A stretch of 64,000 bases of DNA from Pseudoflavonifractor sp. 524-17 (GTDB lineage Bacteria; Bacillota; Clostridia; Oscillospirales; Oscillospiraceae). The translations under genes were made by a program, and so were the position numbers. Every line of letters begins with the position of its first letter. Within the stretch, counting starts at the first letter, position 1. The notes under the pieces were generated by a model. That model was not told the origin of the DNA and ran no database searches. It saw only the letters and a list, made by a program, of their open reading frames with translations. Below are positions 16,675 through 26,265 of this stretch, in pieces. The stretch spans positions 1 to 64,000 of the forward strand of contig NZ_QWEK01000028.1 of assembly GCF_009935845.1 (NCBI RefSeq), given 5' to 3'.

Positions 16675-17535
16675 TTATCGGGTGCGCATGAATTCGGCCA
16701 CTCTGCGCCCTGTGGGCGTGGCGGCAAGTCCCCCCTCGCCGGTCTCCCGCAGGGCGGAGGGCAGGCTGGCCCCAACGGCGCCCATGGCGTCAATCACCTC
16801 GTCGCAGGGGATCTGGCTTTCCACGCCGGACAGCGCCATCTCCGCACAGGCCAGGGCGTTGGTGGCCCCCATGACGTTGCGCTTGATGCAGGGGACCTCC
16901 ACCAGGCCGGCCACAGGGTCGCAGGCCAGACCCAGCACGTTGGACAGCGCCATGGCGCAGGCGTGGGCCATCTGCTCCGGCGCGCCGTCCATGAGGCAGG
17001 TGACTGCGGCCGCGGCCATGCCGGAGGCGGCGCCTACCTCCGCCTGACACCCCCCCTCCGCCCCGGCGATGGAGGAGCGGGCGGCGATGACCTGGCCAAA
17101 GCCGGCGGCCACGTACAGGGCCTGGATCATCCGCTGGTCCGGCAGCTGATAGCGCCGCTTCATGGGCAGCAGCAGCGCCGGCAGCACCCCGCAGGCCCCG
17201 GCGGTGGGGGCGGCCACAATACGGCGCATACAGGCGTTGCACTCCCCCATTTTCAGGGCGGTGGCGATGACGTCCCGGGTGAAGGGGCTGCACAGGCCGG
17301 GGCCGGGCGCGGTGAGCTTGGCCCCCTCGCCCCCCACCAGGCCGCTGGGGGAGCGGCGGTCCGGGTCGTAGTCCCGCTCCGCCGCCTGCATGGCCTCCCA
17401 AAGGGTGCCCATCTTGGCCAGGGAGGCCTTTTCCTTTACGCTGCGGTCGGACATATCGTCCTCCAGAATGATCTGCCAGAGGGGCTTGTTCTCCTGGCGG
17501 GCGGTCTGGAGCATATACGCGACAGAAGTAAACAT
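16675..17535 (-). CDS. sdaAA: L-serine dehydratase, iron-sulfur dependent, alpha subunit
   Basis: 286 residues. Together with the beta subunit it converts L-serine to pyruvate and ammonia using an oxygen-sensitive [4Fe-4S] cluster. Seen: TAPTAGACG-like segment (AAPTAGACGVLPA), SIAGAEGGCQAEVG, and conserved cysteines in CDPVAGLVEVPCIKRN. Its ATG comes 1 base after the sdaAB stop (TAATATG), so translation is coupled. Confidence 0.96.
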   Translation of the reverse strand: MFTSVAYMLQTARQENKPLWQIILEDDMSDRSVKEKASLAKMGTLWEAMQAAERDYDPDRRSPSGLVGGEGAKLTAPGPGLCSPFTRDVIATALKMGECNACMRRIVAAPTAGACGVLPALLLPMKRRYQLPDQRMIQALYVAAGFGQVIAARSSIAGAEGGCQAEVGAASGMAAAAVTCLMDGAPEQMAHACAMALSNVLGLACDPVAGLVEVPCIKRNVMGATNALACAEMALSGVESQIPCDEVIDAMGAVGASLPSALRETGEGGLAATPTGRRVAEFMRTR

Positions 17536-17536
17536 A

Positions 17537-18205
17537 TTATTCCGCGCCTCCCACTTCCAGATAAGTCACGTTGGTGATGCAGTCACAGGAGCGGATCTCC
17601 TGACAGACGTTGGCGGGGACGGGCTCGTCGCTCTCCAGCACCAGGATCTCGTTGCCCCCCTTGGCCCCCCGGTAGAGCTGCATGGAGGCGATGTTCACAT
17701 TGCTGCGGGACAGGATGTTGGAGATGGCGGCCACCTGTCCCACCCGGTCCTGACTGCGGATGATAAGGGTGTTTTTCTCCGCGGAGAAGGCAGCAGGCAG
17801 TCCGTCCACCGAGGTGACCCGGATACGCCCGCCCCCCAGGGAGGCGGCCACCACGGTGATCCGTTTCATATTCCGGTCCATGGCCCGGATCTGCACGGAG
17901 TTGGGGTGGGCGTCCTTGAGCACACCGTTGGAGAACTGGAAGGTGAGCCCCTGCTGGTCGGCGAAGGTGTAGCTCTGGGGGATGCGGGGGTCGTCCGGCT
18001 CCATGCCCAGCAGGCCGGCGATGAGGGCCCGGTCGGTGCCGTGGCCGCTGCCGGTGGCGGCAAAGGAGCCGTGGAGGGTGAGCTCCGCCCCGATGGGCTG
18101 GCTGCCCAGCAGATTGCGGGTGACAAGGCCGATGCGCACCGCCCCCGCCGTGTGGGAGCTGGAGGGGCCCACCATAATGGGGCCCATGATGTCAAAGATG
18201 GTCAT
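17537..18205 (-). CDS. sdaAB: L-serine dehydratase, iron-sulfur dependent, beta subunit
   Basis: 222 residues from ATG 18205, chosen over a TTG 30 bases further up because AGGAG precedes it. The N-terminal FDIMGPIMVGPSSSHTAGAVRIG is the family signature. The C-terminal part, about 147-220 (NTLIIRSQDRVGQVAAISNILS), is an ACT domain expected to sense an amino acid, probably serine. First gene of the sdaAB-sdaAA pair, as in other Clostridia. Confidence 0.95.
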   Translation of the reverse strand: MTIFDIMGPIMVGPSSSHTAGAVRIGLVTRNLLGSQPIGAELTLHGSFAATGSGHGTDRALIAGLLGMEPDDPRIPQSYTFADQQGLTFQFSNGVLKDAHPNSVQIRAMDRNMKRITVVAASLGGGRIRVTSVDGLPAAFSAEKNTLIIRSQDRVGQVAAISNILSRSNVNIASMQLYRGAKGGNEILVLESDEPVPANVCQEIRSCDCITNVTYLEVGGAE

Positions 18206-18231
18206 AAGAGCGTTACTCCTGTTGAATTTTG

Positions 18232-19530
18232 TCAATCCGCCTTTTTGTTCACCAAATCCAGGCGGAATTTGCTGTAAACAATGGTCTGCTGACTGTACAG
18301 GCTGTGGTAGCCGGAGAGCATGTAGGATACCGCGATAGGCAGCGCGAAGAGGAGCAGACTGTGGCCGGTGAAGAGTCCGGGGCTGTCCCCGGAAAAGAGT
18401 TCCACCGCGAGAAGCAGAGAGGTAAAGGGGCAGTTGGTGACCCCACAGAACAGGCTGACAATGCCCAGCCCCGCCCCAAAGGAGGGAGACAGCCCCAGCA
18501 GCGGGGCGGCGGTACAGCCGAAGACCGCCCCGGTGAAGAAAGTGGGGACAATTTCGCCCCCCTTGAACCCCGCGCCCAGGGTGACGGCGGTAAAAAGAAT
18601 TTTTAAAATAAACGCCTCGGGCCGGGCGTCCCCCCCTACGGCGGCATGGATCACCGCCGCCCCAGCGCCGTTGTAGTCAAAGGTAAAGGGGGCCCACAGC
18701 CACACCGCCAGCGTGAGCCCAATCACCAGCAGGCCGCCGGCGGCGCCCCGGAGAACAGGGTCCGGCAGATACTTCTGGTAGAGGTGGAAAGCCAGGTGCA
18801 TGGCGCGGCAGAACACAACAGCCAGCAGCGCGAACAGTACGCCCAGGATCAAGGTCTGAACAATGGCGCACAGAGACAGATCGGGAATACCGGCGAGGGA
18901 AAAGGCAGTGCCCGGCACCCCGAGCTGCTGGGCGGTCCACAGGCCGAGGACGGAGGAGAGTACGCAGGGGACAATGGCGGCGTAGCGCAGCAGCCCTACA
19001 TTCTCCACCTCCATGGCGAAGGCGGCGGCGGCCAACGGAGTGCCGAAGAGGGCGGAAAAGGCCGCGGACATACCGCACATGGTGATTATCTGCCGGTCCT
19101 TGGGGTCGCGCAGACGGCTCCACCGGCTGATTCCTGCGGAAAGTCCGCCGCCGATCTGGAGAATGGCCCCCTCCCGCCCGGAGGAACCGCCTACCAAGTG
19201 GGTGAGGATGGTGGACACAAAGACCAAAGGCGCCAGACGGACAAGAAGGGGGGCGTCCTCCTGAACGGCGGCCAGGACGCAGTTGGTCCCCGGATCCTGC
19301 TCCAGGCCGCACAGCCGGTAGAGCAGGGCGATGGCCGCTCCCGCCGCCGGCAGAAGGAGCATCAGCCAAGGGTGAGCCAGGCGGGTGTTGGTGGCCAGCT
19401 GAAAGGCGTGGTAAAAGGCCGCGCTGACAGTACCCACGGTCAGCCCGACGGTACAGGCGAAAAACAGCCATTTAAAAAAGAGCGCAGGCGCCTGCAAATG
19501 CTCATGCAGCTGCTTTTTCCAATCGTCCAT
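18232..19530 (-). CDS. ClC-family chloride channel or H+/Cl- antiporter
   Basis: 432 residues with ten or more membrane helices. The selectivity motif GGSSGREGAILQIG corresponds to the GxxGREGP loop with Ala in place of Pro; GGEIVPTFFTGAVFG matches the GxFxP anion-binding loop, here as VPTFF. No CBS domains follow. ATG 19530 lies behind GGAGGAGGG. It is upstream of sdaAB with 26 bases between, and may be co-transcribed, although no shared function is evident. Candidate -10 (TATAAT, 19600-19605) upstream without a clear -35. Confidence 0.92.
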   Translation of the reverse strand: MDDWKKQLHEHLQAPALFFKWLFFACTVGLTVGTVSAAFYHAFQLATNTRLAHPWLMLLLPAAGAAIALLYRLCGLEQDPGTNCVLAAVQEDAPLLVRLAPLVFVSTILTHLVGGSSGREGAILQIGGGLSAGISRWSRLRDPKDRQIITMCGMSAAFSALFGTPLAAAAFAMEVENVGLLRYAAIVPCVLSSVLGLWTAQQLGVPGTAFSLAGIPDLSLCAIVQTLILGVLFALLAVVFCRAMHLAFHLYQKYLPDPVLRGAAGGLLVIGLTLAVWLWAPFTFDYNGAGAAVIHAAVGGDARPEAFILKILFTAVTLGAGFKGGEIVPTFFTGAVFGCTAAPLLGLSPSFGAGLGIVSLFCGVTNCPFTSLLLAVELFSGDSPGLFTGHSLLLFALPIAVSYMLSGYHSLYSQQTIVYSKFRLDLVNKKAD

Positions 19531-19746
19531 TGCATTCCCTCCTCCAGAGAAGATCAGATTTCTATACCGGAAACAGGGTGCGATATTGTACAGTTATCCA
19601 TTATAGCATAAAAGCTGCGGCTATAATATATAAAAATATCCAACGGAGCAAAGAAATTTACGGGTTGCAGTGGAAATTTTCAGAAAATGTGCTATACTGA
19701 ATAAAAATTATGCGGATAGATCTGGGAAAACTGAGGAGGAATTTGC

Positions 19747-21081
19747 TTGCAACCGCCCATATGGATCTTATTGCTACTGTCGCTGGCGGCGGAGATACCC
19801 CTGTCGGCCTGCTCCGCCGCTTTGGATGAGGTGGGCCCGGAGCGCCTGCGCCGGCAGGCGGAGGAGGGTGAGCCGCGGGCGGTCAAGGCCCTGCGCGCCC
19901 TGAAGCACCACACTGCCTTTCTGCGCGGGCTGGCCCTGTGGCGGATGGCCTGCCTGGGGACGGCCGGCGCGGCGGCGTGGAGCCTGAGCGCAGCCCTCTT
20001 TCCGCACAAGCAGCCGGTGCCTGAGTATCAGGTGTTCCGCTATGACGCCTTTACGGGGGGCAAACAGGCGCTGTTCCTGCTGGCGGTGTTGCTGCTGTTC
20101 TATACGCTGGGGTGGCTGGCGCCCCGGCGGGTGGCCCTGAACAACCCTCTGGGGGTGCTGCGGGCGCTGTGCCCGGTGCTGCTGCCGTTTGTAACGGCGC
20201 TGCGGCCTTTGACCGGCGGTCTTGCCTGGGTGGTGCGTCAGGCGCTGCGCCTGTTCCACATTGACCCGGCGGCGGAAGGGGGCAACGTGTCCGAGGAGAA
20301 TATCCGGCTGATGATGGAGATTGGCGAGGAGCGGGGGGCCATTGACTCGGCGGAGAAGGAGATGATTGAAAACGTCTTCGACTTCAATGACCTGACCGCC
20401 GAGGACGTGATGCTCCACCGCACAGAGATGACCTGCCTGTGGACACAGGACAGCGAGGCGGACATTCTGTCCACCATTGAGGAGACCGGCCTGTCCCGCT
20501 TTCCGGTATATGAGGAGGACCCGGACGACATCATCGGCATCCTGTCCAGCCGGGATTTTTTCCTCAACGCCCGGCGCCCCGCTCCGCGGCCCCTGAAGGA
20601 GCTGCTGCGCAAGGCCTATTTTGTCCCCGAGTCGGTGCCGGCGGGCAACCTGTTCCGGGATATGCAGAGCCGGAAGGTCCATATGGCCATTGTGGTGGAC
20701 GAGTACGGCGGCACCTCCGGCCTGGTGACGATGGAGGATCTGCTGGAAGAGATTGTGGGCAAAATTTATGACGAATTTGATCCCCAGGACGAGCAGGAGA
20801 TCATCCCTCTGGGGGAGAATCTGTGGCGGGTGGCTGGCACAGCGGAGCTGGACGAATTGGCCGCCGCCTTAAACATGGACTTTTCCGAGGAGGAAGGGTC
20901 GGACACGTTGGGGGGGCTGGTCTTCTCCCGGCTGTCCGTCATCCCGGAGGACGGGAGCCGCCTGAGTGTGGACGCCGCGGGGCTACATATCCAAGTAGAG
21001 CAGTGGGCGGACCGCCGCCTGGAGTGGGCGCTGGTGTCCAAGCTGCTGCCCCAGGAGGAGGACGAGAGCAGCGAAAAATAG
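19747..21081 (+). CDS. CNNM/CorC-HlyC family transporter-associated protein with CBS pair
   Basis: 444 residues: a DUF21-like membrane part (spans near 4-20, 60-78, 105-125, 140-160), then a CBS pair (about 200-320; [24 protein letters not shown] and [17 protein letters not shown]) and a C-terminal CorC_HlyC domain. Relatives take part in Mg2+ or Co2+ handling. The start is TTG 19747, with GAGGAGG 7 bases upstream. The membrane part is divergent and carries a charged insert (residues 25-55). A strong terminator follows. Confidence 0.88.
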   Translation: MQPPIWILLLLSLAAEIPLSACSAALDEVGPERLRRQAEEGEPRAVKALRALKHHTAFLRGLALWRMACLGTAGAAAWSLSAALFPHKQPVPEYQVFRYDAFTGGKQALFLLAVLLLFYTLGWLAPRRVALNNPLGVLRALCPVLLPFVTALRPLTGGLAWVVRQALRLFHIDPAAEGGNVSEENIRLMMEIGEERGAIDSAEKEMIENVFDFNDLTAEDVMLHRTEMTCLWTQDSEADILSTIEETGLSRFPVYEEDPDDIIGILSSRDFFLNARRPAPRPLKELLRKAYFVPESVPAGNLFRDMQSRKVHMAIVVDEYGGTSGLVTMEDLLEEIVGKIYDEFDPQDEQEIIPLGENLWRVAGTAELDELAAALNMDFSEEEGSDTLGGLVFSRLSVIPEDGSRLSVDAAGLHIQVEQWADRRLEWALVSKLLPQEEDESSEK

Positions 21082-21088
21082 AAGATGG

Positions 21089-21126
21089 AAAATTCCCGGA
21101 TACGGCAGATATCCGGGAATTTTTTA
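21089..21126 (+). terminator. intrinsic terminator after the CNNM-like gene
   Basis: 12-bp perfect stem (21091-21102 / 21110-21121) followed by TTTTT on the plus strand. Confidence 0.9.
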
Positions 21127-21168
21127 TGGCACAATTTCAGAAACTGTATTCACAGATCATAGGGGCGC

Positions 21169-21771
21169 TCAGATCTCCCGCCGGCCCTCCAGGGCGCGCA
21201 TGAGGGTGGCGTCGTCGGTGTACTCCAGGTGGCTGCCCACGGGGATGCCGTAGGCCAGGCGGGTGACTTTGATCTGGAAGGGCTTGAGCAGCCGGGACAG
21301 GTACATGGCGGTGGCCTCTCCCTCGGTATCCGGGTTGGTGGCCATAATGACCTCCTGGACCGAACCAGCGGCGGCCCGCTCCACCAGCTCCTTGATGTGC
21401 AGATCGTCGGGCCCCACATGGTTCATGGGGGAGATGACTCCGTGGAGCACGTGGTATAGCCCGCCGTACTCCCGGGCCCGCTCGATGGCCAGCACATCCT
21501 TTGGGGTGGCTACCACGCAGATGGTGCCGGAATCCCGCTTTGGGTCGGCGCACAGGGCGCACTTGCCCTCCCCTTCGGTGAGATTCCGGCACACAGGGCA
21601 CAGCGAGATGGTCCGCTTGGCCTGGGTGAGGGCATCGGCAAAGGCCAGCACGTCCTCCTCCGGCTGGGAGAGGACAAAGAAGGCCAGGCGCTGGGCGCTC
21701 TTGGTGCCGATGCCGGGGAGACGGGCAAACTGCTCGGTGAGCGCCTCCAGCGCGGGGGGGAAATACTGCAT
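21169..21771 (-). CDS. recR: recombination mediator RecR
   Basis: 200 residues, the usual RecR length, from ATG 21771. Seen: the helix-hairpin-helix LPGIGTKSAQRLAF, the four-Cys zinc finger CPVC...CALC, and a Toprim domain with ICVVATPKDVLAIERA. It helps load RecA at gaps with RecF/RecO. A TTG 2 bases after the rpe stop would add 5 residues. It is transcribed behind rpe. Confidence 0.96.
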   Translation of the reverse strand: MQYFPPALEALTEQFARLPGIGTKSAQRLAFFVLSQPEEDVLAFADALTQAKRTISLCPVCRNLTEGEGKCALCADPKRDSGTICVVATPKDVLAIERAREYGGLYHVLHGVISPMNHVGPDDLHIKELVERAAAGSVQEVIMATNPDTEGEATAMYLSRLLKPFQIKVTRLAYGIPVGSHLEYTDDATLMRALEGRREI

Positions 21772-21788
21772 AACGAATCCCCCCAAAC

Positions 21789-22433
21789 TCAGCCCCGCAG
21801 GGCGGAGATGGCCATGGCGGGGTCAGCGGCGCCGTAGACGGCGGAGCCCGCCACCAGAACGTCCGCGCCGGCGGAAATCACCCGGCGGGCGGTATCCCGG
21901 TTGATGCCGCCGTCCACCTCCAGCCGGCAGGCGGGGTTGTACTGCCGGATGAGGGAGCGCACCTCACAGATGGTGTCCAGCTGGCTGGTCATGAAGGACT
22001 GTCCCCCGAAGCCGGGTTCCACCGTCATCACCAGCACCATGTCCAGCTGCTCCAGATAGGGCAGGATGGCCTTGGGAGAGGTGATGGGCCGCAGGGCCAC
22101 TGCCTTGCGCACCCCGCAGCCGTCCATCAGACGCAGGGCCTGGGCGATGCCGCCCGGCCCATCGGCCTCCAGATGGACGGAGAGAAGGCTGGCGCCGGCC
22201 TTGGCGAAGGCCTCAATATAGCGCACAGGCTTTTCGATCATCAGGTGGACGTCCAGAAACATGTCGGTACACTGGTGAATGGATTTGACCACCGGAACGC
22301 CGACGGTCAGATTGGGGACAAAGCAGCCGTCCATCACGTCAATATGGAGCCAGTCAGCGGAGGACACCCGCCTGATGTCCCGTTCCAGATTGGCGAAATC
22401 GGCGGAGAGAATGGAGGGGGCGATCTTAATCAT
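21789..22433 (-). CDS. rpe: ribulose-phosphate 3-epimerase
   Basis: 214 residues. It interconverts ribulose-5-phosphate and xylulose-5-phosphate in the pentose phosphate pathway. Seen: KIAPSILSADFANLERDI, HIDVMDGCFVPNLT, DVHLMIEKP and the second metal/phosphate region VEVDGGIN-like (LEVDGGINRDTARRV), all family marks. ATG 22433 follows AAAGGACGG; the longer frame adds 6 residues without a better site. It leads a two-gene unit with recR. Confidence 0.96.
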   Translation of the reverse strand: MIKIAPSILSADFANLERDIRRVSSADWLHIDVMDGCFVPNLTVGVPVVKSIHQCTDMFLDVHLMIEKPVRYIEAFAKAGASLLSVHLEADGPGGIAQALRLMDGCGVRKAVALRPITSPKAILPYLEQLDMVLVMTVEPGFGGQSFMTSQLDTICEVRSLIRQYNPACRLEVDGGINRDTARRVISAGADVLVAGSAVYGAADPAMAISALRG

Positions 22434-22747
22434 AGAGAACCGTCCTTTCATGTTCCGGTGCGGCAGGACAAAAGCCGTGCCTTGAGAGGAATTTTAATAA
22501 AACTTTCATGCTTTATTTAGAACAGGTCAATGGGAACGGGCTATACTGCTAGACAGGACCAAGGCACGGCGGGGCGGGGGGCGGCATAGGATAGAGTACG
22601 CGGCAGGGGCGGCAACCGCCTGTGTTCCGGGACGGCCGGCGGCTCTCTCCGGCCCGCGGGGCCCGGTTCCGGCTACGGCCCGGACACGCCGCTTGTGATA
22701 GCTGGCCGCCGGTTTCCCGGCGGCCAGCCTTGGTCTGCCGACGGGCA
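22434..22747. other. 314-bp gap between rpe and ilvA
   Basis: No gene seen. It contains an 11-bp inverted repeat, GCCGTGCCTTG at 22474-22484 and its complement at 22560-22570, about 97 bp end to end, an AT-rich stretch between the arms, and a strong 12-bp stem (22701-22712 / 22717-22728) just after the ilvA stop that lacks a U-run. The middle (about 22565-22690) is very GC-rich and unexplained. Confidence 0.5.
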
Positions 22748-23959
22748 TTACAGAATGGTGCTGACCACTCTGGCGTCGTACCCCTCCCGCTTGAACGCCT
22801 CCAGGATGGCGCTCTTGTGGGCGTGGCCGAAGGCCTCCGTGGTGACCTTCAGCTCCACGCCGGCCTGGCGGTTGATGTTGACAAACTGGTTGTGCTCCAG
22901 CTTGATGATGTTTCCGTTCTGCCCGGCCACAATCTCGGCCACCCGCACCAGCTCGCCGGGGCGGTCGGGGAGCTGGACGGAGAAGGTAAACACCCGGCCC
23001 CGGTTGATGAGGCCGTGCTGCACCAGGGAAGACATGGTGATTACGTCCATATTGCCCCCGGAGAGGACGGGGACGATATTCTTTCCCTTGCAGGTCAGGT
23101 GGTGGAGGGCGGCGATGGGGAGCAGGCCGGCGTTTTCCACCACCATCTTGTGCCGCTCCATCATGTCCAGAAACGCGTCCACCAGCTCGTCGTCGTGGAT
23201 GGCGATGATATCGTCCAGGTTCTTTTGCAGGTAGGGGAAGACCTGATCGCCAGGGGTTTTTACCGCGACGCCGTCGGCGATGGTGTTGATGGCGGGGAGG
23301 GTGACCACATGGCCGGCCTCAAAGCTGGCCTTCATGCTGGCGGCGCCGGCGGGTTCTACTCCAATAACGGTGACGTTGGGATTGAGCAGCTTGGCCAGAG
23401 TGGCCACGCCGGTTGCCAGTCCGCCCCCCCCGATGGGGACCAGGATGATATCCACATCCGGCAGATCCTTGAAGATCTCATAGGAGATGGTGCCCTGGCC
23501 GGTGGCGATGGCCAGGTCGTTGAAGGGGTGGACATAGGTGAGGCTGCGCTCCTGAGCCAGCTGGGTACACAGCGCGGCGGCGTCATCAAAGGTTTCGCCG
23601 TCCAGAATGACCTCCGCCCCGTAATCCTTGGTGTTGTTCACCTTCACCAAGGGGGTGGTGGTGGGCATGACGATGGTGGCCTTTACCCCGGAGGCCTGGG
23701 CCGCGTAGGCCACGCCCTGGGCGTGATTGCCGGCGGAGGCGGTGATGAGCCCCCGGCTGCGCTCCTCTTCGCTGAGGGTGCTGATTTTATAGTATGCCCC
23801 CCGGATTTTATATGCCCCGGTGACCTGGAGGTTTTCCGGCTTGATGTAGATCTGGTTGCCGGTGGACTTGCTCAGGGCAGGGCTGTAGATTAAATTGGTG
23901 TCCAAAATGACCCCCGAAAGTACGCTGCGGGCGGCCTTGAATTCGTTGAGTGTGAGCAT
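22748..23959 (-). CDS. ilvA: threonine ammonia-lyase (threonine deaminase) with ACT domain
   Basis: 403 residues; PLP enzyme that turns threonine into 2-oxobutanoate and ammonia. Lys51 in TGAYKIRGA should hold PLP; SAGNHAQGVAYAA and VPIGGGGLATGVA are the cofactor-binding loops. A single ACT domain occupies about 325-403 (FTFSVQLPDRPGELVRVAEIV). This length matches the single-ACT form common in Firmicutes, which can serve isoleucine synthesis or catabolism. ATG 23959 follows AGAGGGG. No other isoleucine gene is adjacent; ilvD is 5 kb away. Confidence 0.95.
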   Translation of the reverse strand: MLTLNEFKAARSVLSGVILDTNLIYSPALSKSTGNQIYIKPENLQVTGAYKIRGAYYKISTLSEEERSRGLITASAGNHAQGVAYAAQASGVKATIVMPTTTPLVKVNNTKDYGAEVILDGETFDDAAALCTQLAQERSLTYVHPFNDLAIATGQGTISYEIFKDLPDVDIILVPIGGGGLATGVATLAKLLNPNVTVIGVEPAGAASMKASFEAGHVVTLPAINTIADGVAVKTPGDQVFPYLQKNLDDIIAIHDDELVDAFLDMMERHKMVVENAGLLPIAALHHLTCKGKNIVPVLSGGNMDVITMSSLVQHGLINRGRVFTFSVQLPDRPGELVRVAEIVAGQNGNIIKLEHNQFVNINRQAGVELKVTTEAFGHAHKSAILEAFKREGYDARVVSTIL

Positions 23960-23994
23960 AATGATTCCCCTCTCTCTGCTTTGCTGCGTCTGAG

Positions 23995-24054
23995 CGCCTG
24001 TATTCACAACGGTTGAGGACTGTCCAGCATTCCCCGGTTATAAATACAGGTTCT
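23995..24054. repeat. MITE-like repeat, family 1, short copy
   Basis: About 60 bp in the ilvA upstream region. The left end CGCCTGTATTCACAACGG and the right end CCGGTTATAAATACAGGTTCT are imperfect inverted repeats of one another and match the ends of the copies at 36532, 48903 and 59350. It looks like an internally deleted member. Confidence 0.75.
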
Positions 24055-24209
24055 GATTTGAAATTGGACAGCGTTTACACAGCAAAGGCGCGGTCCTTCC
24101 GGCCGGGACAGGGGGCCGTTGTGATCGTTTGGCTGTGAGCGTTCTCTTGCAGACATGCAGGCATATTGTATATATAATAATGAGTTTCCCCGGTAAAGTC
24201 AACGTGTTC

Positions 24210-24238
24210 TTGACACCCTCCGCCGGGGAAGGTACAAT
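24210..24238 (+). promoter_or_regulatory. near-consensus promoter for the xpaC-telA cluster
   Basis: TTGACA at 24210-24215, a 17-base spacer and TACAAT at 24233-24238, 45 bases before the start of the xpaC-like gene. The gap from the ilvA start (23959) to 24283 otherwise holds only the short repeat and an AT-rich run near 24165. Confidence 0.88.
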
Positions 24239-24282
24239 GAAAAAAGACAGTTCCAGGGCTTTACGAATGGGAGGAAGCAGAA

Positions 24283-24975
24283 ATGGCCAAGCAAGTGAAA
24301 AAATCTGTGGCCCCCATCTACGCCGTGGGCGTGGTGTGGCTGCTGTGGGCGCTGATTTTCCCCCTCTACCAGCCGGTCCACTACGCGGCGGCGGGGATTA
24401 CCTCCCTGGCAGTGTACGGCGTGGGGCGGTTCCTGGCCTGGCGCAACAAAGAGAAGGAGCCAATTCCCGCCGCGCCCAAACCAGCCGCCGCGCCGGCGGC
24501 CATGGAGACTGGGCGCAGCCCGGAGGTGGACGCCCTGCGCCGGGAGCGGGATCGGGCCTTGGGGGAGATGCGCCGTCTGAACGACAGCATTCAGGACCCC
24601 GCCCTCTCCGCGCAGATTGACCATCTGGCGGCGGTGACGGGAAAGATTTTGGAGCATGTGGCGGACAACCCGGAAAAGCTGCCCCAGATCCGTACCTTTT
24701 TGAACTACTACCTGCCTACGACGCTGAAACTGCTCAACAGCTATGACCGTATGGACAGCGCCGGGGTGGCGGGGGAAAATATTGACGGCGCTATGGGCCG
24801 GATTGAGCAGATGATGCAGACCGTTGCGGCCGCCTTTGACAAGCAGCTGGACGCGCTCTTCGGGGCGGAGGCCCTGGATATCTCTGCGGATATTCAGGTT
24901 TTTGAACAGATGCTGGCCCGGGAGGGGCTGGCCGGGCCAAAATTGGAGCAGGATACGACAGATCCGTCGAAATAG
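24283..24975 (+). CDS. XpaC-like (5-bromo-4-chloroindolyl phosphate hydrolysis) family protein
   Basis: 230 residues. Two membrane spans near the N-terminus (about 10-30 and 35-52), a Pro/Ala linker, then a helical cytoplasmic domain with RTFLNYYLPTTLKLLNSYDRM and FDKQLDALFGAEALDISADIQVFEQML, the XpaC family core. Despite the family name no hydrolase activity is proven. It is consistently found beside telA, as here (32-bp gap), pointing to a joint role in envelope stress or tellurite-type resistance. A paralogue lies at 47586. Confidence 0.86.
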   Translation: MAKQVKKSVAPIYAVGVVWLLWALIFPLYQPVHYAAAGITSLAVYGVGRFLAWRNKEKEPIPAAPKPAAAPAAMETGRSPEVDALRRERDRALGEMRRLNDSIQDPALSAQIDHLAAVTGKILEHVADNPEKLPQIRTFLNYYLPTTLKLLNSYDRMDSAGVAGENIDGAMGRIEQMMQTVAAAFDKQLDALFGAEALDISADIQVFEQMLAREGLAGPKLEQDTTDPSK

Positions 24976-25007
24976 AAAAATAGTTGGAAAAGAAAGGACG
25001 AACCGCT

Positions 25008-26198
25008 ATGTCTGATAAGAACGAAAATACATTTGAACTGACGCTGACCCCCAATCTGGATACCGCCGCGGCCGCGGCGCCGGAGGCGCCGGCCCTTGTC
25101 CTGGAACCCACACCCGACCCCTCGGCGGACGCCGAGGCCCTGCGGGAAGCCCAGGCCATCAAGCTGGACGAGAGCCGCCTGAGCGAGGCGGAGCGGAAAA
25201 TGGTAGACGACTTCGCCAAGAAGATCGATATTACTGACGCCAATCTGGTCCTCCAGTACGGCGCGGCCGCCCAGAAGAACATCGCCGGCTTTTCGGAAAA
25301 CGCCCTGGGGGCGGTGCGCACGAAGGACCTGGGAGAAGTGGGGCAGGCCCTGTCCTCCTTGGTGGTGGAGCTGAAGCACGCAGGCAATAACGAGGAGAAG
25401 AAGACGGGCCTTCTGGGCTTCTTCCAAAAGAAGCGGGATGAGCTGGAGGAGATGAAGATCGCCTACTCCAAGGCGGAGACCAATGTGGACCGCATCGCCT
25501 CCATTCTGGAAAAGCATCAGGTCACCTTGATGAAAGACGTCGCCATGCTGGACCAGATGTACGAGCTGAACATGAAGTACTATAAAGAGCTGACCATGTA
25601 CATCCTGGCCGGCAAAAAGCGTCTGGCTCAGGTGCGGGCAGAGGATTTGGAGAATTTGAAGCGGAGGGCGGGAGAGACCGGCGCCCAGGAGGACGCACAG
25701 GCCTATAATGACCTGGCCAATATGTGCGCCCGGTTTGAGAAAAAGCTCCACGATCTGGAGCTGACGCGGATGATCTCCATTCAGATGGGCCCCCAGACCC
25801 GGCTGATTCAGAACAACGACGCGCTGATGCTGGAGAAAATCCAGTCCTCCCTGGTGAACACCATCCCCCTGTGGAAGAGTCAGATGGTGCTGGCCCTGGG
25901 GCTGGAGCACTCCCGCCAGGCCACCGCGGCCCAGAGCGCGGTGACCAATATGACCAACGAGCTGCTGCAAAAGAACGCGGATATGCTGAAAATGGGCACC
26001 ATTGAGACCGCCCGGGAGGCAGAGCGCAGCGTGGTGGACATCCAGACCCTCCAGCACACCAACGCCCAGCTGATTTCCACGCTGGACGAGGTGATGAAGA
26101 TCCAGCAGGAGGGGGCCCAGAAGCGCCGGGAGGCGGAGCAGGAGCTTGGCCGCATTGAGGGTGAGCTGAAGCAGAAGCTGCTGGAGCTGCGGGGGTAA
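25008..26198 (+). CDS. telA: TelA / toxic anion resistance family protein
   Basis: 396 residues, mostly alpha-helical and hydrophilic, matching the TelA/KlaA family from about residue 50 (DDFAKKIDITDANLVLQYGAAAQ) to the C-terminus (long coiled coil from about 340). Members are associated with tellurite and other toxic-anion or antibiotic tolerance; mechanism unknown. ATG 25008 is preceded by GAAAGGA; the frame is open 24 bases further. Centre of an xpaC-telA-TPM unit. Confidence 0.92.
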   Translation: MSDKNENTFELTLTPNLDTAAAAAPEAPALVLEPTPDPSADAEALREAQAIKLDESRLSEAERKMVDDFAKKIDITDANLVLQYGAAAQKNIAGFSENALGAVRTKDLGEVGQALSSLVVELKHAGNNEEKKTGLLGFFQKKRDELEEMKIAYSKAETNVDRIASILEKHQVTLMKDVAMLDQMYELNMKYYKELTMYILAGKKRLAQVRAEDLENLKRRAGETGAQEDAQAYNDLANMCARFEKKLHDLELTRMISIQMGPQTRLIQNNDALMLEKIQSSLVNTIPLWKSQMVLALGLEHSRQATAAQSAVTNMTNELLQKNADMLKMGTIETAREAERSVVDIQTLQHTNAQLISTLDEVMKIQQEGAQKRREAEQELGRIEGELKQKLLELRG

Positions 26199-26265
26199 CA
26201 ACCATGGGCACAGAGCCGGAATTTCCCTCGTTTAGAAACGAAAGGGAGCAGAAGGAGGGAGCGGC

